Shown here: one piece after another, positions 9,637-18,183 of the stretch
Layout: every line of letters begins with the position of its first letter
Position numbering within the stretch: the stretch's first letter is position 1
NCBI GenBank assembly: GCA_963748925.1
Contig: CAVVKG010000001.1
Span: 558,001 to 622,000 of the forward strand
DNA length: 64,000 nt
DNA from: Cryomorpha sp963748925
GTDB taxonomy: Bacteria > Bacteroidota > Bacteroidia > Flavobacteriales_D > Cryomorphaceae
Direction of reading: 5' to 3'
Notes under the pieces: generated by a model
What the model was told of the DNA's origin: nothing
Database searches by the model: none
Seen by the model: the letters and a program-made list of their open reading frames with translations, nothing else
Translations under genes and position numbers: made by a program

Positions 9637-10866
9637 TTACTTTTTACCTCCAAACTTCAAGCTGTGACCCATTTTATCACGTTTCGTTTCTAAATAGCGT
9701 TGGTTGTGCTTGTTGGGAACCATTTCAATTGGCACGATGTCAGTAATCTCCAGTCCATAACCAATTAGGCCTGCCCGCTTTTTAGGATTGTTGGTAAGCA
9801 ATTGCATCTTGCGCACTCCTAAATCACGAAGTATTTGTGCTCCAATTCCATAATCGCGCTCATCCATTTTAAAACCGAGTTTGATATTGGCTTCTACAGT
9901 GTCAAACCCTTGTTCCTGAAGCTTGTAAGCCTTCAATTTATTGAGCAAACCTATGCCGCGGCCTTCCTGGTTCATGTAAACGATTACGCCTTTTCCGGCA
10001 GCTTCAATTTGCTGCATAGCGGCATGGAGCTGCGGTCCGCAATCACATCGGCAAGAGCCAAACACATCGCCGGTAAGGCAACTGCTGTGCACGCGAACCA
10101 ATACAGGTTCATCTTCAGTCCATGTCCCTTTTACCAGCGCAAGGTGCTTCTGATCGTTGGTAGTCTGGTGGTATAAGTGCATCTGAAAATCCCCATATTC
10201 TGTAGGCATTTCCACTGCAATATCTTTTTCAATTAGAGATTCGTGTTTTAAGCGGTACTGAATTAAATCCTGAATGCTAATCAACTTCAAGTTAAATTTC
10301 TCAGCTATCGTTTTAAGCTGCGGAAGCCTGGCCATGGTGCCATCTTCATTCATAATCTCAACAATTACCCCAGCTGGCTCAAATCCAGCCATTCTGGCTA
10401 AATCAATAGCAGCTTCTGTATGCCCGGTTCGGCGCAACACTCCACCGCTTTTCGCTTTAAGCGGAAAAATATGACCAGGTTTCCCAAGATCAGCTGGTTT
10501 TGTTTCCGGATCGATCAAAGCTTTTACTGTTTTCGCACGATCGCTGGCCGATATCCCCGTGGTACAACCGTGACCTAGCAAGTCAACCGATATGGTAAAA
10601 GGAGTTTCATGCGTGGCATTATTGGTTTGTACCATCAGACCTAGATCCAATTCTTCACACCGGCTTTCTATCAGAGGTGCACAAATCAATCCACGCCCGT
10701 GCGTAGCCATGAAATTTATCATCTCGGGAGTTACAGACCGTGCAGCTGCTACAAAATCGCCTTCGTTCTCTCTGTCCTCATCGTCAACAACTATTACTAC
10801 GCGACCTGCTTTGATTTCGTCAATTGCAGACTCAATGCTATCCAGTACTATTTCGTCTTTTTTCAT
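9637..10866 (-). CDS. ribBA: Bifunctional 3,4-dihydroxy-2-butanone-4-phosphate synthase / GTP cyclohydrolase II
   Basis: This 409-residue riboflavin-biosynthesis enzyme makes both precursors of the lumazine ring. The N-terminal RibB half (about 1-205) shows DDEDRENEGDFV at residues 28-39 (acidic metal-binding loop), HGRGLICAP and RRTGHTEAA. The C-terminal RibA half (about 206-400) shows the zinc-binding CLTGDVFGSCRCDCG and the GTP-binding MNQEGRGIGL. The length is normal and both active sites look intact. A -7 element lies 18 bp upstream of the ATG. I see no FMN riboswitch before it. Downstream it is convergent with tamB. Confidence 0.95.
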   Translation of the reverse strand: MKKDEIVLDSIESAIDEIKAGRVVIVVDDEDRENEGDFVAAARSVTPEMINFMATHGRGLICAPLIESRCEELDLGLMVQTNNATHETPFTISVDLLGHGCTTGISASDRAKTVKALIDPETKPADLGKPGHIFPLKAKSGGVLRRTGHTEAAIDLARMAGFEPAGVIVEIMNEDGTMARLPQLKTIAEKFNLKLISIQDLIQYRLKHESLIEKDIAVEMPTEYGDFQMHLYHQTTNDQKHLALVKGTWTEDEPVLVRVHSSCLTGDVFGSCRCDCGPQLHAAMQQIEAAGKGVIVYMNQEGRGIGLLNKLKAYKLQEQGFDTVEANIKLGFKMDERDYGIGAQILRDLGVRKMQLLTNNPKKRAGLIGYGLEITDIVPIEMVPNKHNQRYLETKRDKMGHSLKFGGKK

Positions 10867-10883
10867 GCTTTTATTTCGGAGTA

Positions 10884-10891
10884 CAAAGGTA
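10884..10891 (-). promoter_or_regulatory. ribBA -7 promoter element
   Basis: The minus strand reads TACCTTTG, matching TAnnTTTG, 18 bp before the ribBA ATG. There is no good -33 match. Confidence 0.45.
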
Positions 10892-10997
10892 CAAACCTGA
10901 GTTTGATTATTATCTGGAATTATGGTTTTTCAACAAATGGCAAGTTAGCAAGTATAAGGGTTGTGTTGAATAACAGAATTTAAAATCGAAAGTTCAT

Positions 10998-12189
10998 CTA
11001 AACACGTAAGTCTTTATTCTGTGCAATCATAAGCTCTTCAAGCCTCTCAACAGATTGACTCCATGAGAACCGTTCCTGCACGAATTCGCGTCCCGCTTTG
11101 CCAAGTTCGTCCCTTTTAGTTGGCGATTGTAATAAATTTAAGATAGCGGCTGAATAACTTTCAGCTTCATCGCCAACTATCAAATCGCGGTCAGGAATAG
11201 CTTTCAGTGACCGATTGGCAAGGGGAGAGGTAACGCAGGGAAGACCCATGGCCATAGCCTCCAGCAGCTTGTTTTGTAAACCTGTTCCAATAAGCATCGG
11301 TGCCAGGAAAATTCTACCCGTTGCGTAAGCGTCTCTAATGTCATCAAGCCACCCAGATACTTCGACCCCTTTATTATTTGCAAGTTGAGATACTCTCTTA
11401 TGTGGAGAAGAACCGGCAAGTAAAAGGTTTATATCCGGATTTACTTCCTGCAACTATAGGCAATATCTCATTCACAGTATACTCTGCCGTCTCAATATTA
11501 GGAGGATAACTCATATTACCGGTAAAAACTAAGTCAAACGATTTAGTCTTTTGATGATCAGGTGAAAAGAACTGGGTATCAATACCATTTGTAATAACGG
11601 CTATATCCTGACGCTCGGGGTGATAAATAAATCGTCGATCTTCCGCCGATATTATCGTTTTCAGCTCGAAATACTCAAAAATGATATTCTCATAAGCAAT
11701 AAGTCTTCGCCGCTCCATTCGGAAAATTTCTCGCAAAGGCCACGATGCTTTTTGCTCTCTTCTTTCAACTCCTTTCGAAAAAGCATCTTGATAATCAAGA
11801 GTCTTGATATAATTATGCTCGCTTTTGGCGTATTCTGCTGTGCGGATAAGTTGGCAGTATATGTGATCAGGATCATCCTTTTCAATAATCTTCTTAATGG
11901 CACTGTGAATTTTCTTTTGATAGAAATAAATCACCTGCATGGGTTTCCTGGAAAAGAGACCGAAAAACAAATTGATAGCTATACGCCAACGTTTTAAATG
12001 GAAAATATGGAAAGAAGAGCATATTTCGCGGAGCGCTTTTTCAGCATCGGGGTGAACTTTAGAATCAGTAAGACAGCAAAGAATAATTTCGTGCTTCTGA
12101 TGCAATACTTTAAGCTGGTGATAGGCTCTTAGTTTATCGCCTTTTTCAAGCGGAAAAGGCACCCGGCTTAGAATTACGACAATCTTCAT
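10998..12189 (-). CDS. Glycosyltransferase family 4-like (frameshifted in this sequence)
   Basis: Two open segments form one gene. The N-terminal part (12189 to about 11460) starts MKIVVILSRVPFPLEKGDKL and reaches DLVFTGNMSYPPN. The C-terminal part (11453-10998), in the next frame, has NLLLAGSSP, APMLIGTGLQNKLLEAMAMG and a typical terminal helix. These are the donor-binding features of retaining GT4 enzymes. One surplus base lies between about 11443 and 11470: 1192 nt minus one gives 397 codons and 396 residues, a normal length. The ATG overlaps the stop of the preceding glycosyltransferase by 4 bp, indicating translational coupling. It probably modifies a surface glycan; the sugar is unknown. 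Confidence 0.85.
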
Positions 12190-13385
12190 CCTAGCAGCTT
12201 CGTTAAAAAGCCATGGAGTTGGGCGGCTAATTTCTTATTGTCGTATTTACTTAGAATGAGTTCGCGCCCTTCGGTGGCCATAGTGCTCGCCTCTTCCTTA
12301 TTAGCTGCCAATGATAGGATAGCCTCTGCAAATTCTTTGGGATGAGTGGCTAGCTTGATATTCACTGAATCTGTAATGGCAACACCTTTTGCCCCGAGCG
12401 GTGTAGACACAACTGGTTTTCCGAGTGCTAAACCTTCTATAAGTTTTACACGCATTCCACCTCCGCTCATCAAGGGGATAATCATTATGTTCTTGGATTG
12501 TATAAAGTCCTTGGCATCATCTACTTCACCCACAATACTTACACCTTTTATATCAATAACATCAAGCCATTTCGGCATCCGCCTTCCGGCCAGATAAAAG
12601 GTAAGTTTAGGATTTTTAGCATGCACAATAGGCCACACTTCGCTAAGAAACCAGTCCACACCTTCTTCATTTGGCTTCCAGTCCATGCTCCCCAAATGAA
12701 AAACTGAATTTGGCTCTACAGAATCATTTGATGGATCATAATTCTCTGGATTAATACCAAAAGGAATAGTTATTCCTTTCCCGGTAAAACCAAGTCTTCG
12801 GTAGTGTTTCAATTCATCAGAATTGATCGCTACCAATCCGTCAATCTCACCGAGGAGTTTTATTTCATAATCCTTTAACTGCTTGGTTAATATTTTGAGA
12901 TAGGCTTTCTTGAGACCTTTTGGTTGTGATTTTGCCAGTCTGTGCCAAATTGAGAATTCTAAATTGTGACTTCTCAATACAATTTTAGCCTTTGACAAAC
13001 GCTTAATAGAAGGAAGATAAGGGGCTACGAAGATGCTCTCGCAAAGCACTACATCAAATTTTTCCTTCGTCAGCAACTGGTCAATTTCCTGATCCATATC
13101 AGAGGAGAAAAACCTGGAAACATGATAGGTATCCTGAGTAATCAAATTTGAAAAGGCATCGACCATATTGAGCCTGGTATCAATAAAAACCGCTTTGAAA
13201 TTCGTGGTTTTGAGATATCCTTTCGGGAAATTCTTGGCGTTATAAGGATGCTTAGGAGTTGCAATTGAGATAATGGTTACTTCACAACCTTCGTCAAGCA
13301 ACGCAGTAGTCATCTGATTAATTGCGAGGCATCCACCATCTTTTTCAGGGTAAGGAGGTTTATGACATAGCTGAAGGACTCTCAT
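12186..13385 (-). CDS. Glycosyltransferase family 4-like
   Basis: This is a 399-residue GT-B fold glycosyltransferase. The N-terminal Rossmann half starts MRVLQLCHKPPYPEKDGG and the donor-binding C-terminal half contains SVFHLGSMDWKPN, IPLMSGGGMRVKLIEGLA and GKPVVSTPLGAKG. It has no signal peptide and is probably cytosolic or loosely bound to the inner membrane. Its ATG overlaps the stop of the LptF/G-like permease by 4 bp, and its stop overlaps the next glycosyltransferase by 4 bp. The three genes therefore form a tight operon that joins glycan assembly with an envelope-lipid export component. Both transferases resemble those used for exopolysaccharide or lipopolysaccharide outer sugars. Confidence 0.9.
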   Translation of the reverse strand: MRVLQLCHKPPYPEKDGGCLAINQMTTALLDEGCEVTIISIATPKHPYNAKNFPKGYLKTTNFKAVFIDTRLNMVDAFSNLITQDTYHVSRFFSSDMDQEIDQLLTKEKFDVVLCESIFVAPYLPSIKRLSKAKIVLRSHNLEFSIWHRLAKSQPKGLKKAYLKILTKQLKDYEIKLLGEIDGLVAINSDELKHYRRLGFTGKGITIPFGINPENYDPSNDSVEPNSVFHLGSMDWKPNEEGVDWFLSEVWPIVHAKNPKLTFYLAGRRMPKWLDVIDIKGVSIVGEVDDAKDFIQSKNIMIIPLMSGGGMRVKLIEGLALGKPVVSTPLGAKGVAITDSVNIKLATHPKEFAEAILSLAANKEEASTMATEGRELILSKYDNKKLAAQLHGFLTKLLG

Positions 13386-14831
13386 ACCTGATGCACATTT
13401 TTCTTCATAAACCGGGCAGTTAGCTTTTCGACAAATCTGGAATATGTGTCTCTATCAAACAAAGCTGCATCTTTTACAGCTTTATAGGTCAAAAATAGTG
13501 CGATTGGTAGTAAAACCATGGAGCTAAACCACATGCCGGTAAAGGGACTCATCTTGCCCGATTCGATGAGTTTCTCACCTGTAATAGACGTAATGTGAAA
13601 TATTAAGAAGAACACTACTGAAAAGATTACAGGCAGGCCTAATCCACCTTTCTTGATAATAGCGCCAAGCGGAGCTCCAATAAAAAACAGCACAATACAT
13701 GCAAAGGAGAGCGTAAGTTTTCGGTGCCACTCTATTTTGTGCTTGTCCAGATATTCTTCTCGGTTATCCATTTCCTGAGCTGTGCGATTCATATAGTTTT
13801 TCGCATTTCGCGTCATGTTCATTGCCACATTCACTGCCCTACGTTGATCTGCGGGGCTCAAATCTGTAAATCCAAATGTTGCAGTAGTATCTTCAGCAGT
13901 TTCAGTCTCTAAATCAACTAGATCAGCTGAATCGGGTAAATTGATAGCCCCTTCCATATAATTCACAAAATCCGTCTTCCGATTGTCCTTTTGCCTTTGT
14001 AAGGAGTCAATTGAATAGCTCAACTGTTCCATTGACATCATCTTCATATGGTTTTTCCAAAGATCTTCATCGGTACGCTGCATATCAAAGCCAGACAAGT
14101 CCATCATGATGTAATCTTCCTTGAATGTACTTTTAATTTGCGGGTGATTTTTCTCTTGCTGTCCACCAACTTCATCATAGCTCACTCCATCCATGAGATG
14201 AATGGATAGGTAGCGGCCATCAGCCGTTTTCAGCATTTCGCCTTTCCTGGCTCTTATGACTCTTCGGTTTCCCGGATTTTTTTTATCGTGCTGGTATATG
14301 ATTAAGTCATTCAGAATGTTGGATGTCTCTTTCTTTTTCTGTAACGCGAATACTGTATCCGTCAATACCATTGTAGAATACTCCTTCCTTAAGCTCCAGG
14401 CTCGGCTTTGTATGGGTAACATCCCATAAAAGCGACTTAAACTTTAGATTGGCCAGAGGGGAGATGGTATTATTAAAATAAAAAGCACCTCCTGAGAGGA
14501 GAATGATAAATACAATTAGCGGAAGCATGATTCGAATTAGAGACAACCCGCTCGACTTCATGGCCACAAGTTCGTAATGTTCTGCTAGTCCGCCAAAGGT
14601 CATAATGCTACTCAGCAATACTGCTAGAGGTAGGGCCAGGCTCACCAAATTCGCGGAAGCGTACAGCAACAGCTCTGCTATTACCCAATAATCCAGCCCT
14701 TTACCCATAAAGTCATCAATATACTTCCAGATAAACTGCATGAGCAAAATGAACATGACAATGCAGAGGGTCAGGAAAAACGGCCCTAAGTAAGACTTAA
14801 TAATTAAGGAATGAATCTTTTTCAATACCAC
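13382..14831 (-). CDS. LptF/LptG (YjgP/YjgQ) family permease (frameshifted in this sequence)
   Basis: This is an inner-membrane permease of the LptB2FG lipopolysaccharide transporter type. The N-terminal segment (14831-14307) has LGPFFLTLCIVMFILLMQFI, further membrane helices and the start of the periplasmic domain. The C-terminal segment (about 14340-13382) has the rest of that domain and three membrane helices (ACIVLFFIGAPLGAII and following). The break fits one surplus base in the T5 run 14334-14338: 1450 nt minus one gives 483 codons and 482 residues. The start is GTG 14831 or TTG 14825. It is the first gene of an operon with the two glycosyltransferases; ribBA follows further downstream. 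Confidence 0.88.
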
Positions 14832-14880
14832 ACAATATGGGTTGCTTCTATTCAGACAACAACCATGCCTTTAAAGGTCG

Positions 14881-14888
14881 CAAAGATA
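14881..14888 (-). promoter_or_regulatory. -7 promoter element of the permease/glycosyltransferase operon
   Basis: The minus strand reads TATCTTTG, matching TAnnTTTG, about 50 bp upstream of the permease start. The -33 element is not clear. Confidence 0.4.
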
Positions 14889-14899
14889 ACGAACCTTAA

Positions 14900-15283
14900 T
14901 CAAGCACCGAGCACTCTTTTGAGATCTTCTAACTGACTTTCCCACAGACTTCTTGTACTTTCTTCATCACCATCTTCCGGAAAATCGGTAACTATCAAAG
15001 CAACTTCTCGCGTAATGGCATCTATTTTTATTCGCAGTTCGAAATATACATCTTCGCCCTCGTCATAATCCCATTGGAATTTTATAGCCTGGTCTTTGGT
15101 TTTTGATAAAACTTTTGCACTCTCCTCGCTACCGTCCCAAAAAAAGGTAAAAACATCGTCGCGTACATTCACATTATCTGCAAACCAATCTGATAATCCA
15201 CTCGGCGTGCTTATCATGTTATATAAAATTTTGGGCGATGCTCTTAAGAGGTATTCTATTTCTATTTTACTACGTTCAGACAT
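14900..15283 (-). CDS. START-like domain protein (SRPBCC fold)
   Basis: This is a 127-residue small cytosolic protein. MSERSKIEIEYLLRASPKIL followed by TPSGLSDWFADNV and a C-terminal amphipathic helix (SLWESQLEDLKRVLG) matches the Bacteroidota START-like family, relatives of Aha1/SRPBCC proteins with a hydrophobic ligand cavity. The ligand and partner are unknown. It is encoded between the permease and the tRNA on the minus strand. Confidence 0.85.
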   Translation of the reverse strand: MSERSKIEIEYLLRASPKILYNMISTPSGLSDWFADNVNVRDDVFTFFWDGSEESAKVLSKTKDQAIKFQWDYDEGEDVYFELRIKIDAITREVALIVTDFPEDGDEESTRSLWESQLEDLKRVLGA

Positions 15284-15496
15284 TTCTTATATGCTATAAA
15301 TAACTACTTAAACTTGTAGGCGCTCAAGATATGAATAAAATTGAAGGTACTCTGAAATCAACCTACATATCAAGTCAAAAAAATGATTTTAGATTGAATA
15401 TCTTCTTTTGCTTGTGGTTTACAGTTACAAGTGATTAACAAATAAAGTTTTTTAACTGATTTATGAGGTGACCGTGTATGAATTTGAAAAAGTTTA

Positions 15497-15504
15497 TATA
15501 TTTG
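15497..15504 (+). promoter_or_regulatory. tRNA -7 promoter element
   Basis: TATATTTG matches TAnnTTTG and ends 16 bp before the tRNA. A TTTG is present at 15483-15486, but its 10-bp spacing is shorter than the usual 19, so the -33 element remains uncertain. Confidence 0.5.
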
Positions 15505-15520
15505 CGCCCGCAATTATAAC

Positions 15521-15594
15521 GGCGAGATAGCTCAGATGGCTAGAGCGCATGATTCATACTCATGAGGTCCCGAGTTCGATCCTCGGTCTCGCTA
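15521..15594 (+). tRNA. tRNA with CAT anticodon (probably tRNA-Met, elongator)
   Basis: A full 74-nt cloverleaf is visible. The acceptor stem is GGCGAGA with TCTCGCT (one terminal G-U pair), the D arm contains GCTCAGATGGCTAGAGC, the anticodon stem CATGA/TCATG holds loop TTCATAC, and the T arm is CCGAG-TTCGATC-CTCGG. The anticodon is CAU. The first pair is G-U, so it is not the mismatched C1-A72 initiator. CCA is not encoded. A lysidine-modified tRNA-Ile2 also has a CAU anticodon and cannot be fully excluded by eye. Confidence 0.93.
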
Positions 15595-15603
15595 CAAAAA
15601 TAA

Positions 15604-15639
15604 GAGAGAAGTTACCATTTGGTTTCTTCTCTTTTTTTA
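15604..15639 (+). terminator. Intrinsic terminator after the tRNA
   Basis: AGAGAAG (15605-15611) pairs with CTTCTCT (15626-15632), with an inner ACC/GGT pairing, and a run of T follows. It lies 10 bp past the tRNA end. Confidence 0.75.
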
Positions 15640-15698
15640 TGACATCCAGGTCACACGACGTTTCTTTAATTGAGTAATTTTACCCTTCGGGAAACATT

Positions 15699-17018
15699 AT
15701 GAAATTTGCGATTGTAGACATTGAAACTACCGGTCTTTACCATCAGGGCCATGGCATTACAGAAATTGCTGTGCTGCACTCTGATGGAAAAAAGCATAAA
15801 ATGGTATTTCATGCTCTTCTCAATCCCGGCAAAGCCATCCCATCGGGAATAACGCACCTTACCGGTATCAGCGATCAAACTATAATTGATGCACCCGATT
15901 TTGAATCTGTAGCAAAAGAACTCGCAGGAGTCCTGGATGATAGAATTTTCGTTGCTCACAATGTTAATTTCGATTACAATTTTCTAAAAGCTGCTTTCGA
16001 GAATCTTGACATGCCCTTCAAATACAAGCGGTTCTGTACAATGCGCTATTCGCGGAAGCTCTTAAAAGAAGAAAGGTCGCATAGATTAAAGTCGGTATGC
16101 CTGGCGTTAAATGTGGAAAATACAGATGAACATAGGGCTGGAGGTGACGCTTTTGCCGCAGCAGAGATACTCAGAAAACTTATTGAAAGAGATGATTCTA
16201 ATGTTTTAGAATCGTTGCTTAAGCAAAATAAACGGCATGCTATATTGCCTCCGCAAATTGAGGAAAGTATAGTGAATGAACTGCCAAACAATGCCGGGGT
16301 TTATTATTTTTATGGATTAGGCACCAAGCCAATCTATATAGGAAAGGCAAAGAATTTAAAGAGACGTGTTCTCAGTCATTTCACGGCTTCGGGGTCTACC
16401 GGAAGAAAGCAGATCTTTCAGCGGGAAATTACGCGAATTGAGTATCGCGAGGTCTCAAATGAGTATGAAGCTTTATTGCACGAAGATGCTGAGATAAAGA
16501 AATACTGGCCAGAATATAACAAAGCGCAGAAAAACAGAGTGGCAGCTTTTGCAGTTATTCCATATGAAGACAGAGCGGGGAAAACGAGATTTGGAATTGT
16601 AAAATCAAAGGACAGATCTGATGCCATAGCGTGGTTTAACTCAAAGCATCAGGCTAAAATATGGTTGTACAGAGCCTTTATAGATTATGGTATTAATCCG
16701 GAAAGAGCCGGAATGTACCGCTCTGAAGATTTGGATTTGAGCGAGGTCGAAACAAATGATAATAGTGCGTTTTTTATAAGTGAACAAACAGCTGAGTTGA
16801 ACAATAGCTATTTGCTTCTCACAAATTCAAAGGACAAAAATAAATTTGGGGTGGCTGTAATTGACGGAAAATACAGAGGATACGGACATTTTGATACAAC
16901 TCGTATCGATATCGACAAGATTGATTCTGCAATTGCGAAAGCTCCCGATAGCCCTGCAGCGAAGGCAGTAATTAGAAAAATGCTTAATGATGATAAAGTT
17001 GAAAAAATTGAATTCTAG
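15699..17018 (+). CDS. DnaQ-like 3'-5' exonuclease fused to a UvrC-like GIY-YIG nuclease domain
   Basis: This is a 439-residue DNA-processing protein. The N-terminal DEDDh exonuclease (about 1-165) has VDIETTG with Asp7 and Glu9, HNVNFDYNFL with Asp92, and HRAGGDA with His145 and Asp150, so all catalytic residues are present. Residues about 193-280 form a GIY-YIG domain like the N-terminal nuclease of UvrC or Cho: GVYYFYG, YIGKAKNLKRRV and NEYEALLHEDAEIKKYWPEYN. The remaining 150 residues have no motif I recognise. There is no helix-hairpin-helix or UvrB-binding signature. Such fusions are known in bacteria; a role in repair, nicking 3' of a lesion with trimming, is inferred. The next gene overlaps its 3' end by 32 bp. 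Confidence 0.88.
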   Translation: MKFAIVDIETTGLYHQGHGITEIAVLHSDGKKHKMVFHALLNPGKAIPSGITHLTGISDQTIIDAPDFESVAKELAGVLDDRIFVAHNVNFDYNFLKAAFENLDMPFKYKRFCTMRYSRKLLKEERSHRLKSVCLALNVENTDEHRAGGDAFAAAEILRKLIERDDSNVLESLLKQNKRHAILPPQIEESIVNELPNNAGVYYFYGLGTKPIYIGKAKNLKRRVLSHFTASGSTGRKQIFQREITRIEYREVSNEYEALLHEDAEIKKYWPEYNKAQKNRVAAFAVIPYEDRAGKTRFGIVKSKDRSDAIAWFNSKHQAKIWLYRAFIDYGINPERAGMYRSEDLDLSEVETNDNSAFFISEQTAELNNSYLLLTNSKDKNKFGVAVIDGKYRGYGHFDTTRIDIDKIDSAIAKAPDSPAAKAVIRKMLNDDKVEKIEF

Positions 17019-17475
17019 TATAGGTCTTACTTTTATCGCACTTAGTTTGGTTTTGGCAGGTTGCGGCCAAATCGATGATCCAAATAACACCAAAGAAAGC
17101 TATGACATGGAAGCAACAAGAACTGCTATTTCTGAAGCGATGAACGCGCAGGAAGCTGCCTGGAATAATGGCGACATTCCCGGCTTTATGCAATTTTACA
17201 AAAACGACCCGGGAATAAGTTTTGTGTCAGAAAGAGGTGTAGATAAAGGCTATGAAACGATTTTAAAACGCTATCAAAAATCTTACCCCGATACGGCCAC
17301 AATGGGAAAGTTGGAATTTGAAATCTTGGAGTTCATACCGGCTGGCAGCATGAACGCCATGGTTATTGGCACATGGAAGTTGTATAGAGAAAACGATGAG
17401 CCCGGAGGCTACTTTAGTCTGCTTTGGGAGAAAACACCAGACGGGTGGAAAATAATTAACGACCATACAAGTTAA
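16987..17475 (+). CDS. Lipoprotein with NTF2/SnoaL-like (DUF4440-type) domain
   Basis: This is a 162-residue exported lipoprotein. The lipobox is LAGC, Cys26. After a short linker the domain starts with AISEAMNAQEAAWNNGDIPGF and continues as a cone-shaped NTF2 fold typical of ketosteroid-isomerase-like proteins, ending with GGYFSLLWEKTPDGWKIIND. No catalytic residues can be assigned. The ATG lies inside the end of the nuclease gene and the next gene begins directly at its stop, so it belongs to a compact three-gene run with the nuclease and the rhomboid. Confidence 0.85.
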   Translation: MMIKLKKLNSSIGLTFIALSLVLAGCGQIDDPNNTKESYDMEATRTAISEAMNAQEAAWNNGDIPGFMQFYKNDPGISFVSERGVDKGYETILKRYQKSYPDTATMGKLEFEILEFIPAGSMNAMVIGTWKLYRENDEPGGYFSLLWEKTPDGWKIINDHTS

Positions 17476-18150
17476 ATGATTCAAATATCGCTTACCAACA
17501 TTATTGTTCTGGCCAATGTGATTCTTTCTTTTATCGCATTTCAAAACAGAGACATTCTATCGAAATTGATATTCAACCCCTATCAGGTAGTTCATCGAAA
17601 GGAGTACTATCGGGTTATAAGCCATGCTTTTATCCATGGCGATTTTATGCATATTCTGTTTAATATGTATGTGCTCTATAGCTTCGGGAACCTTATAGAG
17701 CAAATCTTCACCATTCCGGGAGCTTTCAATCAGCTCTTTCCAGATTTGGAATTTTGGGGTGTTTCGCGGGGATATCTGTATTATGTACTCCTTTATTTTG
17801 GGGGAATTATTTTTGCTACGCTTCCGGCCATCAAGAATCACAAAGATGATCCTGGTTATAACTCTTTAGGCGCATCTGGAGCCGTATCGGCGGTGGTTAT
17901 GGCCTTTATCCTGCTTTTGCCTACTACCAATTTGAGGTTGTTTTTTATCCCCATTGATATTCCTGCATTTATACTTGGAGGTGCCTATCTTGGATACGAA
18001 TACTACATGAGCAAAAGAGGCCGCACGGGAATTGCTCACGACGCCCACTTCTGGGGAGCCATCTTTGGATTGGTTCTGCTCTTGCTCTTAAGACCATCCT
18101 TCGGACTTTACTTTTTAAATGATGTAGGTACCTTTTTAGGTCTTGTCTAG
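17476..18150 (+). CDS. Rhomboid family intramembrane serine protease
   Basis: This is a 224-residue polytopic membrane protease. It shows an HGDFMHILFNMYVLYSFG segment (rhomboid helix 2 with HxxxN), the nucleophile motif GASGAVSA and the catalytic His in AHDAHFWGAIFG. About six membrane helices are visible. It cleaves substrates inside the inner membrane; the substrate is unknown. The start codon immediately follows the upstream stop, indicating coupled translation. Confidence 0.92.
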   Translation: MIQISLTNIIVLANVILSFIAFQNRDILSKLIFNPYQVVHRKEYYRVISHAFIHGDFMHILFNMYVLYSFGNLIEQIFTIPGAFNQLFPDLEFWGVSRGYLYYVLLYFGGIIFATLPAIKNHKDDPGYNSLGASGAVSAVVMAFILLLPTTNLRLFFIPIDIPAFILGGAYLGYEYYMSKRGRTGIAHDAHFWGAIFGLVLLLLLRPSFGLYFLNDVGTFLGLV

Positions 18151-18172
18151 TAATATTTTCGCCATACCTTTG
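18142..18172 (+). promoter_or_regulatory. Promoter of the class IV aminotransferase gene
   Basis: CTTG (18142-18145), 19 bp, then TACCTTTG (18165-18172): near-consensus Bacteroidota promoter with exact spacing. It ends 11 bp before the ATG, implying a very short leader. Confidence 0.6.
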
Positions 18173-18183
18173 TTATATTATTA

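Noticed and set aside
10867..10997. Possible FMN riboswitch before ribBA
   Set aside because: The leader is short and lacks the conserved RFN blocks; a -7 promoter element lies just 18 bp from the ATG.
15521..15594. Initiator tRNA-fMet or lysidine tRNA-Ile2
   Set aside because: The G1-U72 pair does not match the initiator C1-A72 mismatch. Ile2 cannot be wholly excluded but the arms look more like the elongator Met type.
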